Shown: positions 9,311 through 17,727, counted from the stretch's first letter. The stretch: 33,882 bases of DNA from Oscillospiraceae bacterium (GCA_029225165.1 JAQXVY010000047.1:1-33882); one strand, 5' to 3'. Made by a program: numbers and translations. Notes: generated by a model from the letters alone, not told the origin.

Positions 9311-11701
9311 ATGGAAAAATTAACTAATATTAAGGAATTGCCTGTTCTGCCTCTCAGAGGATTAGTAGTATTTCCCGAGATGATTCTCCATTTTGATGTA
9401 GGCAGAAAAAGAAGCAGAGCTGCTATTGACGCAGCAATGAACAATGAACAGGAAATTTTCGTAACAGCACAAAAGGACCCGTCTGTAAACATTCCAAAAT
9501 TGGATGATGTTTACAGAATAGGTACTATTTGCAAAATAACTCAAATTGTAAATACCAAGGATGACATAATCCGTGTTACTATACAGGGCAAAAGCAGAGC
9601 ATATATCAAGGAAGTTACAAACAATGTACCTTGCATATTTGCTAATATTGCAGAAGTGCCAAAGTGTGAGCCTAAAAACACAGTTAAAGAGGCGGCACTT
9701 GTAAAGGCTACAAAGAGTATTTTTGATAAATACATAGAGCTTTTACCTAATTTTTCACCGGAGTATATTTTCAAGGTTACTATGTGTTCTGACCCGTCAG
9801 AAATTGCTGACTACATAGCCGGAAACATTATACTTGATTTTATTAATAAACAAACAATTCTTGAGGAATTTGACTCGGAAAAACGGCTGGAACTTCTCAT
9901 AGAAATACTTTCTGATGAATTAAACATTATTGAAGTAGAAAATGACATCCTTGAAAAAGCAAGGATGAAAATAGAACAAAACCAAAGGGAATATCTCCTT
10001 CGTGAACAGCTTAGCGTAATTCAGCAGGAGCTTGGGGAGGATGATAACCCAACTACTGAAGCTGAGCAGTACATTGAAAAGCTCCAAAAGCTAAATTTAC
10101 CTGAGGAGGTTTATAAACCTCTATTTAAGGAATGTTCACGACTTAAAAAGATGTCATCCGGCAGTCAAGAGGCAAATGTTATCAGAAATTACCTTGATAT
10201 TGTCCTTGAATTACCATGGAATAAATATACAAAAGAGAATATTAACATTAAAAAGGCAAGAGCATCCCTTGACTCCAACCATTACGGTATGGAAAAGGTT
10301 AAGGAAAGAATTATAGAACAACTTGCCGTCAGAAAACTAAATCCTAACGGAAATGCTAACATTATTTGCCTTGTTGGACCTCCGGGTGTGGGTAAAACCT
10401 CAATAGCCCAGTCTATCGCAAAGGCTATTAACCGCAAATGCTCACGAATTGCCCTTGGCGGTATCAAGGACGAGGCAGAAATTCGTGGTCACAGAAAAAC
10501 TTATATTGGCTCAATACCGGGAAGAATTATAAATTCAATTAAAACCGCAGGTAGCTGTAACCCTCTTATAATTCTTGACGAGGTGGACAAGCTGGGTAAC
10601 GACTACAAGGGCGACCCAACATCAGCACTTCTTGAGGTGCTGGACAGCGAGCAAAACAGCAAATTTGTTGACCACTACATTGAAGTTCCCTTTGATTTAT
10701 CAAAGGTTATGTTTATAACAACAGCCAACGATTTATCCTTAATTCCCGAGCCTTTAAGGGACAGAATGGATGTAATTGAACTACCGTCCTATACCAGGGA
10801 AGAAAAGTTTAATATAGCCAAAAAGCACCTTGTAAAAAAACAGCTTGAGGCAAACGGACTTACAAAGGATAATTTCAAAATATCAAATAAGGGTATTTAC
10901 GCAATAATTGATTCCTACACAAGGGAAGCAGGTGTTCGTAATCTTGAAAGAACAATAGCAACCCTTATGCGTAAGTCAGCGGTAAAAATCCTTGAGGACG
11001 AGGAACTTATCATTAAAATTACTGATAAAAATATCAGCGAATTTCTTGGTGCTGTTCGTTACAGAGACGACCACAACAGCAAAACCGATGAAATCGGTGT
11101 AGTAAACGGTCTTGCTTGGACATCAGTTGGAGGAACACTTCTTCCCATTGAAGTGGCAGTAATGAAAGGCAAGGGTAACTTGCTCCTTACAGGTTCACTT
11201 GGTGATGTAATGCAGGAATCAGCAAAAGCCGCTATTACCTGCGTCAGAAAAAATCTTGAAAATTACATCACAAATACAGACTTTTACAAGGACTGCGATA
11301 TTCACATTCACGCTCCCGAGGGTGCTGTTCCAAAGGACGGACCCTCTGCCGGTGTAACAATGGCAACTGCAATCTTTTCCGCCTTAACAAAGAAAAAGGT
11401 GAAAAGTAGTGTTGCTATGACAGGTGAAATCACACTTAGGGGCAAGGTAATGCCTATCGGCGGTCTTAGAGAAAAGAGTATGGCGGCATATAAAAACGGA
11501 ATTAACACAGTTATAATTCCATTTGAGAATATTAAAGACCTTGAAGAGGTTGACCCTGTGGTAAAGGAAAATGTTAATTTTGTTCCTGTAAAGGATATTA
11601 CAGAGGTACTGGAAACTTCGGTGGTTGGATTTACCAAAAATGTACATAAGGGCAAAAAATCTTCTGTTACTGACCACTATTCCAATGTGGTAAGGCAGTA
11701 G
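9311..11701 (+). CDS. lon: ATP-dependent protease Lon (LonA)
   Basis: Single-chain AAA+ protease that degrades misfolded and regulatory proteins in the cytoplasm. Domains in order: N-terminal LON substrate domain (about 1-200, starting ELPVLPLRGLVVFPEM), a helical linker, the AAA+ module with Walker A GPPGVGKT at residues 356-363 and Walker B IILDEVDK, then the C-terminal protease domain with catalytic Ser679 (KDGPSAGVTMA) and Lys722 (GGLREK). Length of 796 residues fits LonA. No membrane helices, so it is not LonB. Start at an ATG after AAAAGGAAA. No promoter of its own was recognised beyond the clpX hairpin. Confidence 0.97.
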   Translation: MEKLTNIKELPVLPLRGLVVFPEMILHFDVGRKRSRAAIDAAMNNEQEIFVTAQKDPSVNIPKLDDVYRIGTICKITQIVNTKDDIIRVTIQGKSRAYIKEVTNNVPCIFANIAEVPKCEPKNTVKEAALVKATKSIFDKYIELLPNFSPEYIFKVTMCSDPSEIADYIAGNIILDFINKQTILEEFDSEKRLELLIEILSDELNIIEVENDILEKARMKIEQNQREYLLREQLSVIQQELGEDDNPTTEAEQYIEKLQKLNLPEEVYKPLFKECSRLKKMSSGSQEANVIRNYLDIVLELPWNKYTKENINIKKARASLDSNHYGMEKVKERIIEQLAVRKLNPNGNANIICLVGPPGVGKTSIAQSIAKAINRKCSRIALGGIKDEAEIRGHRKTYIGSIPGRIINSIKTAGSCNPLIILDEVDKLGNDYKGDPTSALLEVLDSEQNSKFVDHYIEVPFDLSKVMFITTANDLSLIPEPLRDRMDVIELPSYTREEKFNIAKKHLVKKQLEANGLTKDNFKISNKGIYAIIDSYTREAGVRNLERTIATLMRKSAVKILEDEELIIKITDKNISEFLGAVRYRDDHNSKTDEIGVVNGLAWTSVGGTLLPIEVAVMKGKGNLLLTGSLGDVMQESAKAAITCVRKNLENYITNTDFYKDCDIHIHAPEGAVPKDGPSAGVTMATAIFSALTKKKVKSSVAMTGEITLRGKVMPIGGLREKSMAAYKNGINTVIIPFENIKDLEEVDPVVKENVNFVPVKDITEVLETSVVGFTKNVHKGKKSSVTDHYSNVVRQ

Positions 11702-11712
11702 GGGGGACAGCT

Positions 11713-12324
11713 ATGACAACCTTTAATAAAGCAGAATTTCAGTTTGCCTGTGGCACAAGCGGACAGTTACCGCCGTCAGAAAAGCCGGAGGTGATTTTTT
11801 CCGGCAAAAGTAATGTTGGAAAGTCGTCCCTAATTAACAAGCTCTGCGGTAGAAAGGCTTTGGCTCGAACAAGCTCAAAGCCCGGCAAAACTGCAACAAT
11901 CAACTTTTTCGATGTTGACAACTTTCATCTTGTTGACTTGCCGGGTTACGGCTACGCAAAGGTAAGCAAGGCTGAAAAACAGCGCTGGTCAGAACTAATG
12001 GAAGGCTATTTTGACCAGGAAAGAGCATTTTGCCTTGTGGTACAGCTTCTTGATATGAGGCATATGCCTACACAGGACGACATTGGTATGATAAACTTTC
12101 TCTATGAAAGCGGACTGCCTTACATTGTAGTACTTACAAAGATGGACAAGCTGAAAAAATCAGAGAAAGAAAAACAACTAATTAAGATAGGGGAAACCCT
12201 TAAAGGGTTTGAAGATACAAGGATTTTTCCTTTTTCAGCACAGACAGGAGAGGGTGCCGAGGCTATTATCGGCGCTATTGAGGAATGTGTTGACGAGTAT
12301 ATAAAGGAGTCAGAGGAGGAATAA
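11713..12324 (+). CDS. engB: Ribosome biogenesis GTP-binding protein EngB (YsxC/YihA)
   Basis: Small TrmE-Era-type GTPase needed for 50S subunit assembly. G1 GKSNVGKSS is at residues 31-39, the G2 threonine region is SSKPGKTATINFF, G3 DLPG is at 75-78, and G4 TKMD is near 142. Length of 203 residues is normal. A GGGGGGA ribosome site lies just after the lon stop. The lon-engB pairing is conserved in Firmicutes. The gene ends two bases before the decarboxylase start. Confidence 0.96.
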   Translation: MTTFNKAEFQFACGTSGQLPPSEKPEVIFSGKSNVGKSSLINKLCGRKALARTSSKPGKTATINFFDVDNFHLVDLPGYGYAKVSKAEKQRWSELMEGYFDQERAFCLVVQLLDMRHMPTQDDIGMINFLYESGLPYIVVLTKMDKLKKSEKEKQLIKIGETLKGFEDTRIFPFSAQTGEGAEAIIGAIEECVDEYIKESEEE

Positions 12325-12326
12325 AA

Positions 12327-13607
12327 ATGGAAAAGAAGCCATTTCTATCACTTGAACAAGCAAAGAATATCATTAAGGATATTCCAACACCTTTTCATAT
12401 TTACGACGAAAAGGGTATTAGAGAAAACGCAAGGGCGCTTAACAAGGCTTTTAGCTGGAACAAAGGTTTTAAGGAGTATTTTGCAGTTAAAGCAACACCA
12501 AACCCATACCTTATGCAAATTCTTAAGGAAGAGGGTTGCGGTATGGACTGCTCATCATACACAGAGCTTATGCTTTGTGAGTCCTGCGGAATTACAGGCA
12601 GTGACATTATGTTCAGCTCCAATGTAACACCTGTTCAGGATATGCAAAAGGCATACGACCTTGGGGCAAATATTAACCTTGACGACTACACCCATGTTGA
12701 GTTTATCAAGAAAACCTGCGGTGTGCCAAAGACAATTTGTTGCAGATACAACCCCGGCGGAGTATTTGAGCTTTCTGCCAGCAAAGAAGGAGTCCAGGTA
12801 ATGGACACACCCGGCGACTCAAAGTACGGTATGACCGAGGAACAAATGGAAAAGGCATTTGTTGAGTTAAAGGAGGCAGGTGCAGAGGAATTTGGTATTC
12901 ACGCATTCCTTGCATCAAACACAGTATCCAACGATTATTACCCTGAGCTTGCAGGAATACTCTTTAAGCTTGCTGTAAGACTGCAAAAGAAAACAGGTGT
13001 ACATATTAAGTTTATCAACCTTTCAGGCGGTGTAGGCGTTGACTACCGCCCTGAACAGCCAAAGAACGATATTGCAATAATAGGCGAGGGTGTTAGAAAG
13101 AAGTTTGAAGAAATCCTTGTTCCTGAGGGAATGGGTGATGTAGAGATTTACACCGAGCTTGGAAGATATATGTTAGCCCCATACGGTGCTTTAGTAGCAA
13201 CTGCAATTCACGAAAAGCACATTTACAAGGAATATATCGGACTTGATGCCTGCGCCGCTAACCTTATGCGACCTGCAATGTACGGTTCATACCACCACAT
13301 CACAGTTCTCGGCAAGGAAAACCAGCCTTGCGACCACAAGTATGACATCACAGGCGGTCTTTGCGAGAATAACGATAAATTCGCCATAGACAGAATGTTG
13401 CCAAAGATTGATATGGGCGATATTATATATATCCACGACGCAGGTGCACACGGATTTTCTATGGGATATAACTACAACGGAAAGTTAAGAAGTGCGGAGG
13501 TTCTTTTAAAAGAGGACGGTTCTCATAAGCTTATCAGAAGAGCAGAAACACCAAACGACTACTTCGCAACATTCGATTTTTCTGAATTCAGTTTTCCAAA
13601 GGAATAA
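12327..13607 (+). CDS. Diaminopimelate decarboxylase-like PLP enzyme
   Basis: 426-residue fold-III PLP decarboxylase of the Orn/DAP/Arg group 2 family. The pyridoxal lysine is Lys55 in EYFAVKATPNP. The Gly-rich phosphate-binding strand is NLSGGVGVDYRPE, and the GGLCENNDKFA segment supplies the Cys-Glu pair that acts across the dimer. The most likely reaction is meso-diaminopimelate to lysine, but the usual HIGSQ segment reads HAFLASNT here, so the protein is a divergent relative and another amino-acid substrate is possible. The GAGGAGGAA ribosome site overlaps the end of engB, indicating cotranscription. It is the last gene of the forward run. Confidence 0.85.
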   Translation: MEKKPFLSLEQAKNIIKDIPTPFHIYDEKGIRENARALNKAFSWNKGFKEYFAVKATPNPYLMQILKEEGCGMDCSSYTELMLCESCGITGSDIMFSSNVTPVQDMQKAYDLGANINLDDYTHVEFIKKTCGVPKTICCRYNPGGVFELSASKEGVQVMDTPGDSKYGMTEEQMEKAFVELKEAGAEEFGIHAFLASNTVSNDYYPELAGILFKLAVRLQKKTGVHIKFINLSGGVGVDYRPEQPKNDIAIIGEGVRKKFEEILVPEGMGDVEIYTELGRYMLAPYGALVATAIHEKHIYKEYIGLDACAANLMRPAMYGSYHHITVLGKENQPCDHKYDITGGLCENNDKFAIDRMLPKIDMGDIIYIHDAGAHGFSMGYNYNGKLRSAEVLLKEDGSHKLIRRAETPNDYFATFDFSEFSFPKE

Positions 13608-13619
13608 TACTTTTAGGGA

Positions 13620-13648
13620 CTGTCGCAAAAGAGTAAAATTTGCGACAG
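13620..13648. repeat. Perfect inverted repeat CTGTCGCAAA/TTTGCGACAG
   Basis: Ten-base perfect arms (13620-13629 and 13639-13648) around a 9-base loop, directly after the decarboxylase stop. No T run follows, so it does not look like a standard terminator by itself. It may be an mRNA-end hairpin or a dispersed palindromic repeat. Confidence 0.6.
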
Positions 13649-13677
13649 CCAATATTTAACATCTAATATTTATTTGA

Positions 13678-13714
13678 GTGACACTTCTTTATAGCAGAGA
13701 GGTGTCACTTTTTT
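13678..13714 (+). terminator. Rho-independent terminator ending the forward gene run
   Basis: Stem GTGACACTTCT (13678-13688) / AGAGGTGTCAC (13698-13708), 11 pairs including one G-T, followed by six T residues (13709-13714). It ends the forward operon and touches the last codon of the convergent reverse gene. Confidence 0.8.
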
Positions 13715-14135
13715 AAAACATTTTTCCGTTGTAGGGAAGTGAGGGCATTTTGTTGAAGTCGTAGGTGGCTAAATCTTCAAGTTTTATGTTGCTATGGCTA
13801 CCCTCGTGTACCATTAGGTTGGAATCATTACCTAAATGAACAACCACCACAGGAGTATGTGTTCCGTAGGCATAACCACATTCCCAAGCAGTTCCGCTGT
13901 CACTGTATCCACCGTAATAAAGCATTACAACAGCGTCTGCCCAGTCAATAAAACGCCTGTCATTCATAAAGGTTTCCTTTGACCACAAAGCCGACTGAGT
14001 ATTTTCATCAGTCCTTACTTCGTTAAGTCGTGGAGAAAACACCTGAAAACCTCGTTTCATCAGGATTTCTTCTGCTCTTTCAACATTTTTCAGTTCTTCA
14101 TCGTTAAAAAACGGACTAGCTAAATAAATTTTCAT
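13713..14135 (-). CDS. Nucleoside 2-deoxyribosyltransferase
   Basis: 140-residue enzyme that swaps or hydrolyses the base of 2'-deoxynucleosides, used in nucleoside salvage. The N-terminal strand MKIYLASPFF is typical. The central RRFIDWADAVVMLY segment contributes the substrate-binding Asp, and GTAWECGYAYG carries the catalytic glutamate (Glu85). The C-terminal GNDSNLMVHEGSH segment also fits the family. Full length. AAAGGAGCAG ribosome site ahead of the ATG. It stands alone between the forward operon's terminator and the recombinase, so its regulation is not evident. Confidence 0.88.
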   Translation of the reverse strand: MKIYLASPFFNDEELKNVERAEEILMKRGFQVFSPRLNEVRTDENTQSALWSKETFMNDRRFIDWADAVVMLYYGGYSDSGTAWECGYAYGTHTPVVVVHLGNDSNLMVHEGSHSNIKLEDLATYDFNKMPSLPYNGKMF

Positions 14136-14199
14136 TTTCTGCTCCTTTTTAATAATTATTGTTGTAGGGTAGGCAATGTCGTCAACTCAAAGTAACAAT

Positions 14200-14233
14200 T
14201 CACACAATGTCATTCCGAGCTTGTCGAGGAATC
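14200..14233. repeat. Intergenic repeat-like element (TGTCATTCCGAGC type)
   Basis: The sequence TGTCATTCCGAGCTTGTC followed by GAGGAATCCCCC resembles a short intergenic element seen in many bacterial genomes (general form TGTCATTCCGAGC...GAGGAATC). ATTCC and GGAAT at its ends can pair. Only one copy is in the window, so its repeat status here is inference from memory of that pattern. Confidence 0.4.
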
Positions 14234-14302
14234 CCCCGACTATACCACTCACTATGTTAGAAAAATCATAATGATAAAGTGGGATAGGGTAGGGGAGATC
14301 GA

Positions 14303-15286
14303 TTATTTTTTATCCTTTTTTTGCTTAATCTTGGCTAACGGATTACTTTTAGATGCCTCTTCAAGCTGTTTATTGGAAAGGTGAGTGTAAATTTCGGTAG
14401 TTCCCAAATTTTCGTGGCCTAAAACCTCTTTCAGCACCCTGATGTCAACATTTCCGTGCTGATACATAAGTGTTGCGGCTGTGTGCCTTAGCTTGTGGCA
14501 ACTGTAGCCCTGACTGTCAAGTCCGATTTTTTCAAGATATTTGTAAACCATAGCCTGTACAGTTTTTGGACTCATTCTCTTTTTTTGAGATGAAATAAAC
14601 AGCGCCTTTTTGTCCTTTACACCGTCAACAGGTCTTACCTTAAGGTAATTGTTTATTGCGTCAACACAGGCGTCGTTTAGGTATATAATTCTCTCCTTAT
14701 TACCTTTACCAAGTACCCTCACAGTATTATTACTGCGAACATCAGTAACATTCAGACCGACTAATTCGGATAATCGAAGTCCACAGTTTAGGAAAATTGT
14801 AATAATAGCGTAGTCACGCTCCTGATTTTTGCCCTCAACTGCGTTTAACAGCTCAATACTTTGCTCCAAAGTCAGGTATTTAGGCAGAGATTTCCTCTGC
14901 TTTGGCATTTCAAGCTCCTTGCTGGGGTCAGTATCAAGCAAGTGCTTTTTCACAGTGAGATAATCAAAAAAAGAATGTAGGGTAGATGCCTTACGAGAAC
15001 GACCTGCCGACTGAACTTTTCGGTCATCAATCAGATAATTCATAAACTCGTACATATCACTCAAAGTAATTTCTCTGATAAAATCAATATCAATGTCATC
15101 AATTTTGATTTTATCAAAATCATCTGTTTTTGCAATTCCACGCAAAACCTTAACAAAACGGAAAAATATCCTTAAGTCAAGAAAATACTCGCTGACGGTT
15201 TTCGAGGACTTTTCCTTAACCGTCTGCATATAGAATAAAAAATCCTTAACTAATTCCGGAGCCTCATCTTTAAAATTAACAGCCAT
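14303..15286 (-). CDS. Tyrosine recombinase, XerC/XerD-like
   Basis: 327-residue site-specific recombinase. The N-terminal SAM-like DNA-binding domain covers about residues 8-115 and the catalytic domain about 135-320. All active-site residues are present: Arg171 (GLRLSEL), Lys194 (GKGNKER), His264 and Arg267 (HKLRHTA), His291 (LGHENL) and the nucleophile Tyr300 (TEIYTHL). It could be a chromosome-dimer resolvase of the XerC/D type or a resident element's integrase; there are no adjacent phage or transposon genes. A GAAGGTGA site precedes the ATG. A perfect palindrome lies 68 bases upstream of the start. Confidence 0.92.
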   Translation of the reverse strand: MAVNFKDEAPELVKDFLFYMQTVKEKSSKTVSEYFLDLRIFFRFVKVLRGIAKTDDFDKIKIDDIDIDFIREITLSDMYEFMNYLIDDRKVQSAGRSRKASTLHSFFDYLTVKKHLLDTDPSKELEMPKQRKSLPKYLTLEQSIELLNAVEGKNQERDYAIITIFLNCGLRLSELVGLNVTDVRSNNTVRVLGKGNKERIIYLNDACVDAINNYLKVRPVDGVKDKKALFISSQKKRMSPKTVQAMVYKYLEKIGLDSQGYSCHKLRHTAATLMYQHGNVDIRVLKEVLGHENLGTTEIYTHLSNKQLEEASKSNPLAKIKQKKDKK

Positions 15287-15353
15287 TTTTTCACCTTCAT
15301 TATCGTGGGGTAGAACGACTACCTTATGGACTAATCATATTAAGATAAATACA

Positions 15354-15385
15354 AAATTATACAAAATGAATATTTTGTATAATTT
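15354..15385. repeat. Perfect 14-bp palindrome upstream of the recombinase
   Basis: AAATTATACAAAAT (15354-15367) and its exact complement ATTTTGTATAATTT (15372-15385) flank a 4-base GAAT centre. It lies 68 bases before the recombinase start on the reverse strand. It may be a binding or crossover site, an operator or a weak AT-rich terminator for the gene ending at 15514. Confidence 0.7.
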
Positions 15386-15402
15386 AGGGGAGTCTAAAAG
15401 TA

Positions 15403-15439
15403 TATTACCACCGATTAAAAGATAAATCAAGTGGTAATA
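15403..15439. repeat. 9-bp inverted repeat TATTACCAC/GTGGTAATA
   Basis: Perfect arms at 15403-15411 and 15431-15439, with a 19-base loop. On the reverse strand it is followed by a short T-containing stretch, so it may be the terminator of the DUF6873-like gene that ends at 15514. A regulatory site is the alternative. Confidence 0.5.
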
Positions 15440-15513
15440 GATAAAATGTTATATTTATTTATATTTCTATTATAGATGGCTATTAATTACATTAAAACAC
15501 ATAATAGTAATTT

Positions 15514-16248
15514 TTATTCAACAGGAATAACACTTCCAATGTCCGTTAAAATATCATTTACAAGGCTTTCTGTATATACATTATGATTACGGCAAAAATT
15601 TTTTATACTTATATAGTCAGGATGTTTTTTAATATTTCCTGTGAACATCAAAGTATCCTTGTTGTACTTAAAACTGCATCCGCCAATAAACCCGTAGCTT
15701 GTGCCGGGCAAATCGATAAACCCGGGACGAATCAGAATTACATCAAAATCATCCTTACAGGCATTGTAAATAGATTTGTCAGATGTAATGATACTGTTCT
15801 CTGTTACAATACAGGTGGAGCATTTTGTGTAACCTTGCCCTACCCTATAAACATATGTTCGTTTTTGTTCAATTATATGTGAAATGTTATCACTTATACA
15901 CTTGGTGTTACAGATTATTTTACCCTTTAACGAAATCGCATTCAGCAACACATTTTTGGGATATTCTCTTTGAGCTGTTTCATCAATTACAATGACATTT
16001 TCAATATACTTTTCAAGCTCTTCCTTTAGGTATAATGATTCTTTAAGTATAAATGCTGTATCACTGCTGTAATGAAAAAATTGCATATCTGCGTGTGACT
16101 TTTCAAACGGATAGAACTTTTCAATAGGCTTAATGGGGAGAATTTTTATACCTACCTCCCCTATTGCCTTGGAAATATTCTGAAATTCAGTTGACATTAC
16201 AACTGTCTTTACATTATCATTGGGTAAATTTGGTAAAAACTTACTCAT
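15514..16248 (-). CDS. Putative DUF6873-type GME-fold protein
   Basis: 244-residue soluble protein without signal peptide or membrane helix. I match it from memory to the DUF6873 'GME fold' group, related in fold to guanidine-group-modifying enzymes such as arginine deiminase and dimethylarginine hydrolase. Visible conserved-looking blocks: HADMQFFHY (52-60), VGQGYTKCSTC (136-146) with Cys143 and Cys146, TSD near 156, RPGFIDL (174-180), YGFIGGC (185-191) and FTGNIKKHPDY (202-212). Function is unknown. I chose the ATG at 16248, preceded by GAGGC, over an upstream start at 16278; its ATGAGTAA overlaps the radA stop by 8 bases, so translation is coupled to radA. Confidence 0.6.
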   Translation of the reverse strand: MSKFLPNLPNDNVKTVVMSTEFQNISKAIGEVGIKILPIKPIEKFYPFEKSHADMQFFHYSSDTAFILKESLYLKEELEKYIENVIVIDETAQREYPKNVLLNAISLKGKIICNTKCISDNISHIIEQKRTYVYRVGQGYTKCSTCIVTENSIITSDKSIYNACKDDFDVILIRPGFIDLPGTSYGFIGGCSFKYNKDTLMFTGNIKKHPDYISIKNFCRNHNVYTESLVNDILTDIGSVIPVE

Positions 16249-17605
16249 CCAGCATAGCCTCAAATGCCTCTCTGACATTCTTTACGCCATATAAGGTAGC
16301 CGTATCAGAGGAAACATTCTTTAAATTATGATAAGGCAGAATAATCTTCGTAAAACCAAGTCGTGACGCCTCGTTAATTCTTGCCTGTGCATTGGCAACG
16401 GAACGAATTTCACCGCCTAAGCCAATTTCTCCAAAGGCAAGTGCATTTTCAGGAATTGGAACATCCTTTAAACTGCTGATAAGAGAAATTGCCACTGACA
16501 AATCAATAGCAGGTTCATCAAGCCTTAAACCGCCAACAATGTTTACATAGGTGTCGCTGTTTGAAAAATAGTAACCGGCTCTTTTTTCAAGGACAGCAAT
16601 TATAAGTGCCAAACGATTGTAGTCGTAGCCTGTTGACATTCTCCTTGGGTTACCGTAGCCTGATGTGGAAACTAAAGCCTGAATTTCTGCAAGAAGTGGT
16701 CTTGTACCCTCCATAGTACAGGCAACACAGGAGCCTGAAACATTGTGTGGTCTGCCTGAAAGGAGCATCATTGACGGGTTTTCAACTTCAGTTAGTCCTT
16801 TGTCAGTCATTTGAAAAACACCGATTTCGTTGGTCGAACCGTATCTGTTTTTAACAGCTCGTAAAATTCTATAAGACATCTGTTTGTCGCCCTCAAAGTA
16901 GAGGACAGCGTCAACAATATGCTCCAAAACCTTAGGACCTGCAATAGAGCCTTCCTTGTTGACGTGACCAACAACAATAATCGGAATATCCAAGCCCTTT
17001 GATGTGTGCATCAACAGGTTTGTACATTCTCTGACCTGTGTAACAGAGCCGGGTGATGAATTTAGTGCTGATAAATTCATTGTTTGAATTGAGTCAATCA
17101 TAACTAAGTCCGGTTTTTCCGTCTTGATTTCCTCAACAATAACCTCAATATCGGTTTCAGTCATTATAAAAGTATTCTCGTTGTTCACACCAAGTCTTTC
17201 GGCACGGAGTTTTAGTTGTCGCCTTGATTCTTCTCCCGATACATAGAGAATTTTAAGTTCATTACCTAAGTTGTTGCAAATTTGAAGAAGTATTGTTGAC
17301 TTGCCTATACCGGGGTCACCGCCCAAAAGCACAAGACTGCCCTTTACAATACCACCGCCAAGCACTCTGTCAAGCTCCTTTGAGCCTGTAAAATACCTCT
17401 GTTCGTCAGTAGTGTCAATACTGTTTATGGAAACAGGTCTTGTGTATGTTGATACTCGTTTTGTTTTTTGAACAGTAGAAGAAGATTTATCAACAATTTC
17501 TTCATTCATAGTATTCCATTCACTACAGGACGGGCATTTTCCGTACCATTTAGGCGACTCATAGCCACATTGTGAACATATATAAACACTCTTAATCTTT
17601 GCCAT
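16241..17605 (-). CDS. radA: DNA repair protein RadA (Sms)
   Basis: 454-residue RecA-related ATPase that promotes branch migration in recombinational repair. The N-terminal zinc finger has Cys10, Cys13, Cys24 and Cys27. Walker A is GGDPGIGKST (95-104), and the RadA-specific KNRYGSTNEIGVF motif lies in the middle. A C-terminal Lon-protease-like domain (DLSVAISLISS, LGGEIRSV) lacks the catalytic serine, as is normal. AAAAGGAG ribosome site before the ATG. The upstream region has an extended -10 promoter and a PerR/Fur-like box. The last 8 bases overlap the next gene. Confidence 0.97.
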   Translation of the reverse strand: MAKIKSVYICSQCGYESPKWYGKCPSCSEWNTMNEEIVDKSSSTVQKTKRVSTYTRPVSINSIDTTDEQRYFTGSKELDRVLGGGIVKGSLVLLGGDPGIGKSTILLQICNNLGNELKILYVSGEESRRQLKLRAERLGVNNENTFIMTETDIEVIVEEIKTEKPDLVMIDSIQTMNLSALNSSPGSVTQVRECTNLLMHTSKGLDIPIIVVGHVNKEGSIAGPKVLEHIVDAVLYFEGDKQMSYRILRAVKNRYGSTNEIGVFQMTDKGLTEVENPSMMLLSGRPHNVSGSCVACTMEGTRPLLAEIQALVSTSGYGNPRRMSTGYDYNRLALIIAVLEKRAGYYFSNSDTYVNIVGGLRLDEPAIDLSVAISLISSLKDVPIPENALAFGEIGLGGEIRSVANAQARINEASRLGFTKIILPYHNLKNVSSDTATLYGVKNVREAFEAMLDE

Positions 17606-17638
17606 TGGTAACTCCTTTTGTTTTGCGATGAGTTTGTT

Positions 17639-17689
17639 ATATAATCATTATACTATGATGATTATAGCATATAGTAATTAATATATCTA
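17639..17689 (-). promoter_or_regulatory. radA promoter with a PerR/Fur-like box
   Basis: On the reverse strand, TAGATA (17689-17684) and TATAAT (17666-17661) are spaced by 17 bases, with TGC just ahead of the -10 box. Downstream, at about +1 to +15, ATATAATCATTATAC (17639-17653, forward strand) matches 13 of 15 positions of the PerR box TTATAATNATTATAA. A wider repeat, TATAATCAT/ATGATTATA (17640-17648 and 17658-17666), spans the -10 box as well. Confidence 0.5.
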
Positions 17690-17727
17690 TATAAAAATGC
17701 AGAATTAATTAAATGACTATTCTACAT

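Noticed and set aside
15354..15385. dif site for chromosome dimer resolution
   Set aside because: The arms are 14 bases with a 4-base centre and do not follow the 11-6-11 dif layout. Kept only as an unassigned palindrome.
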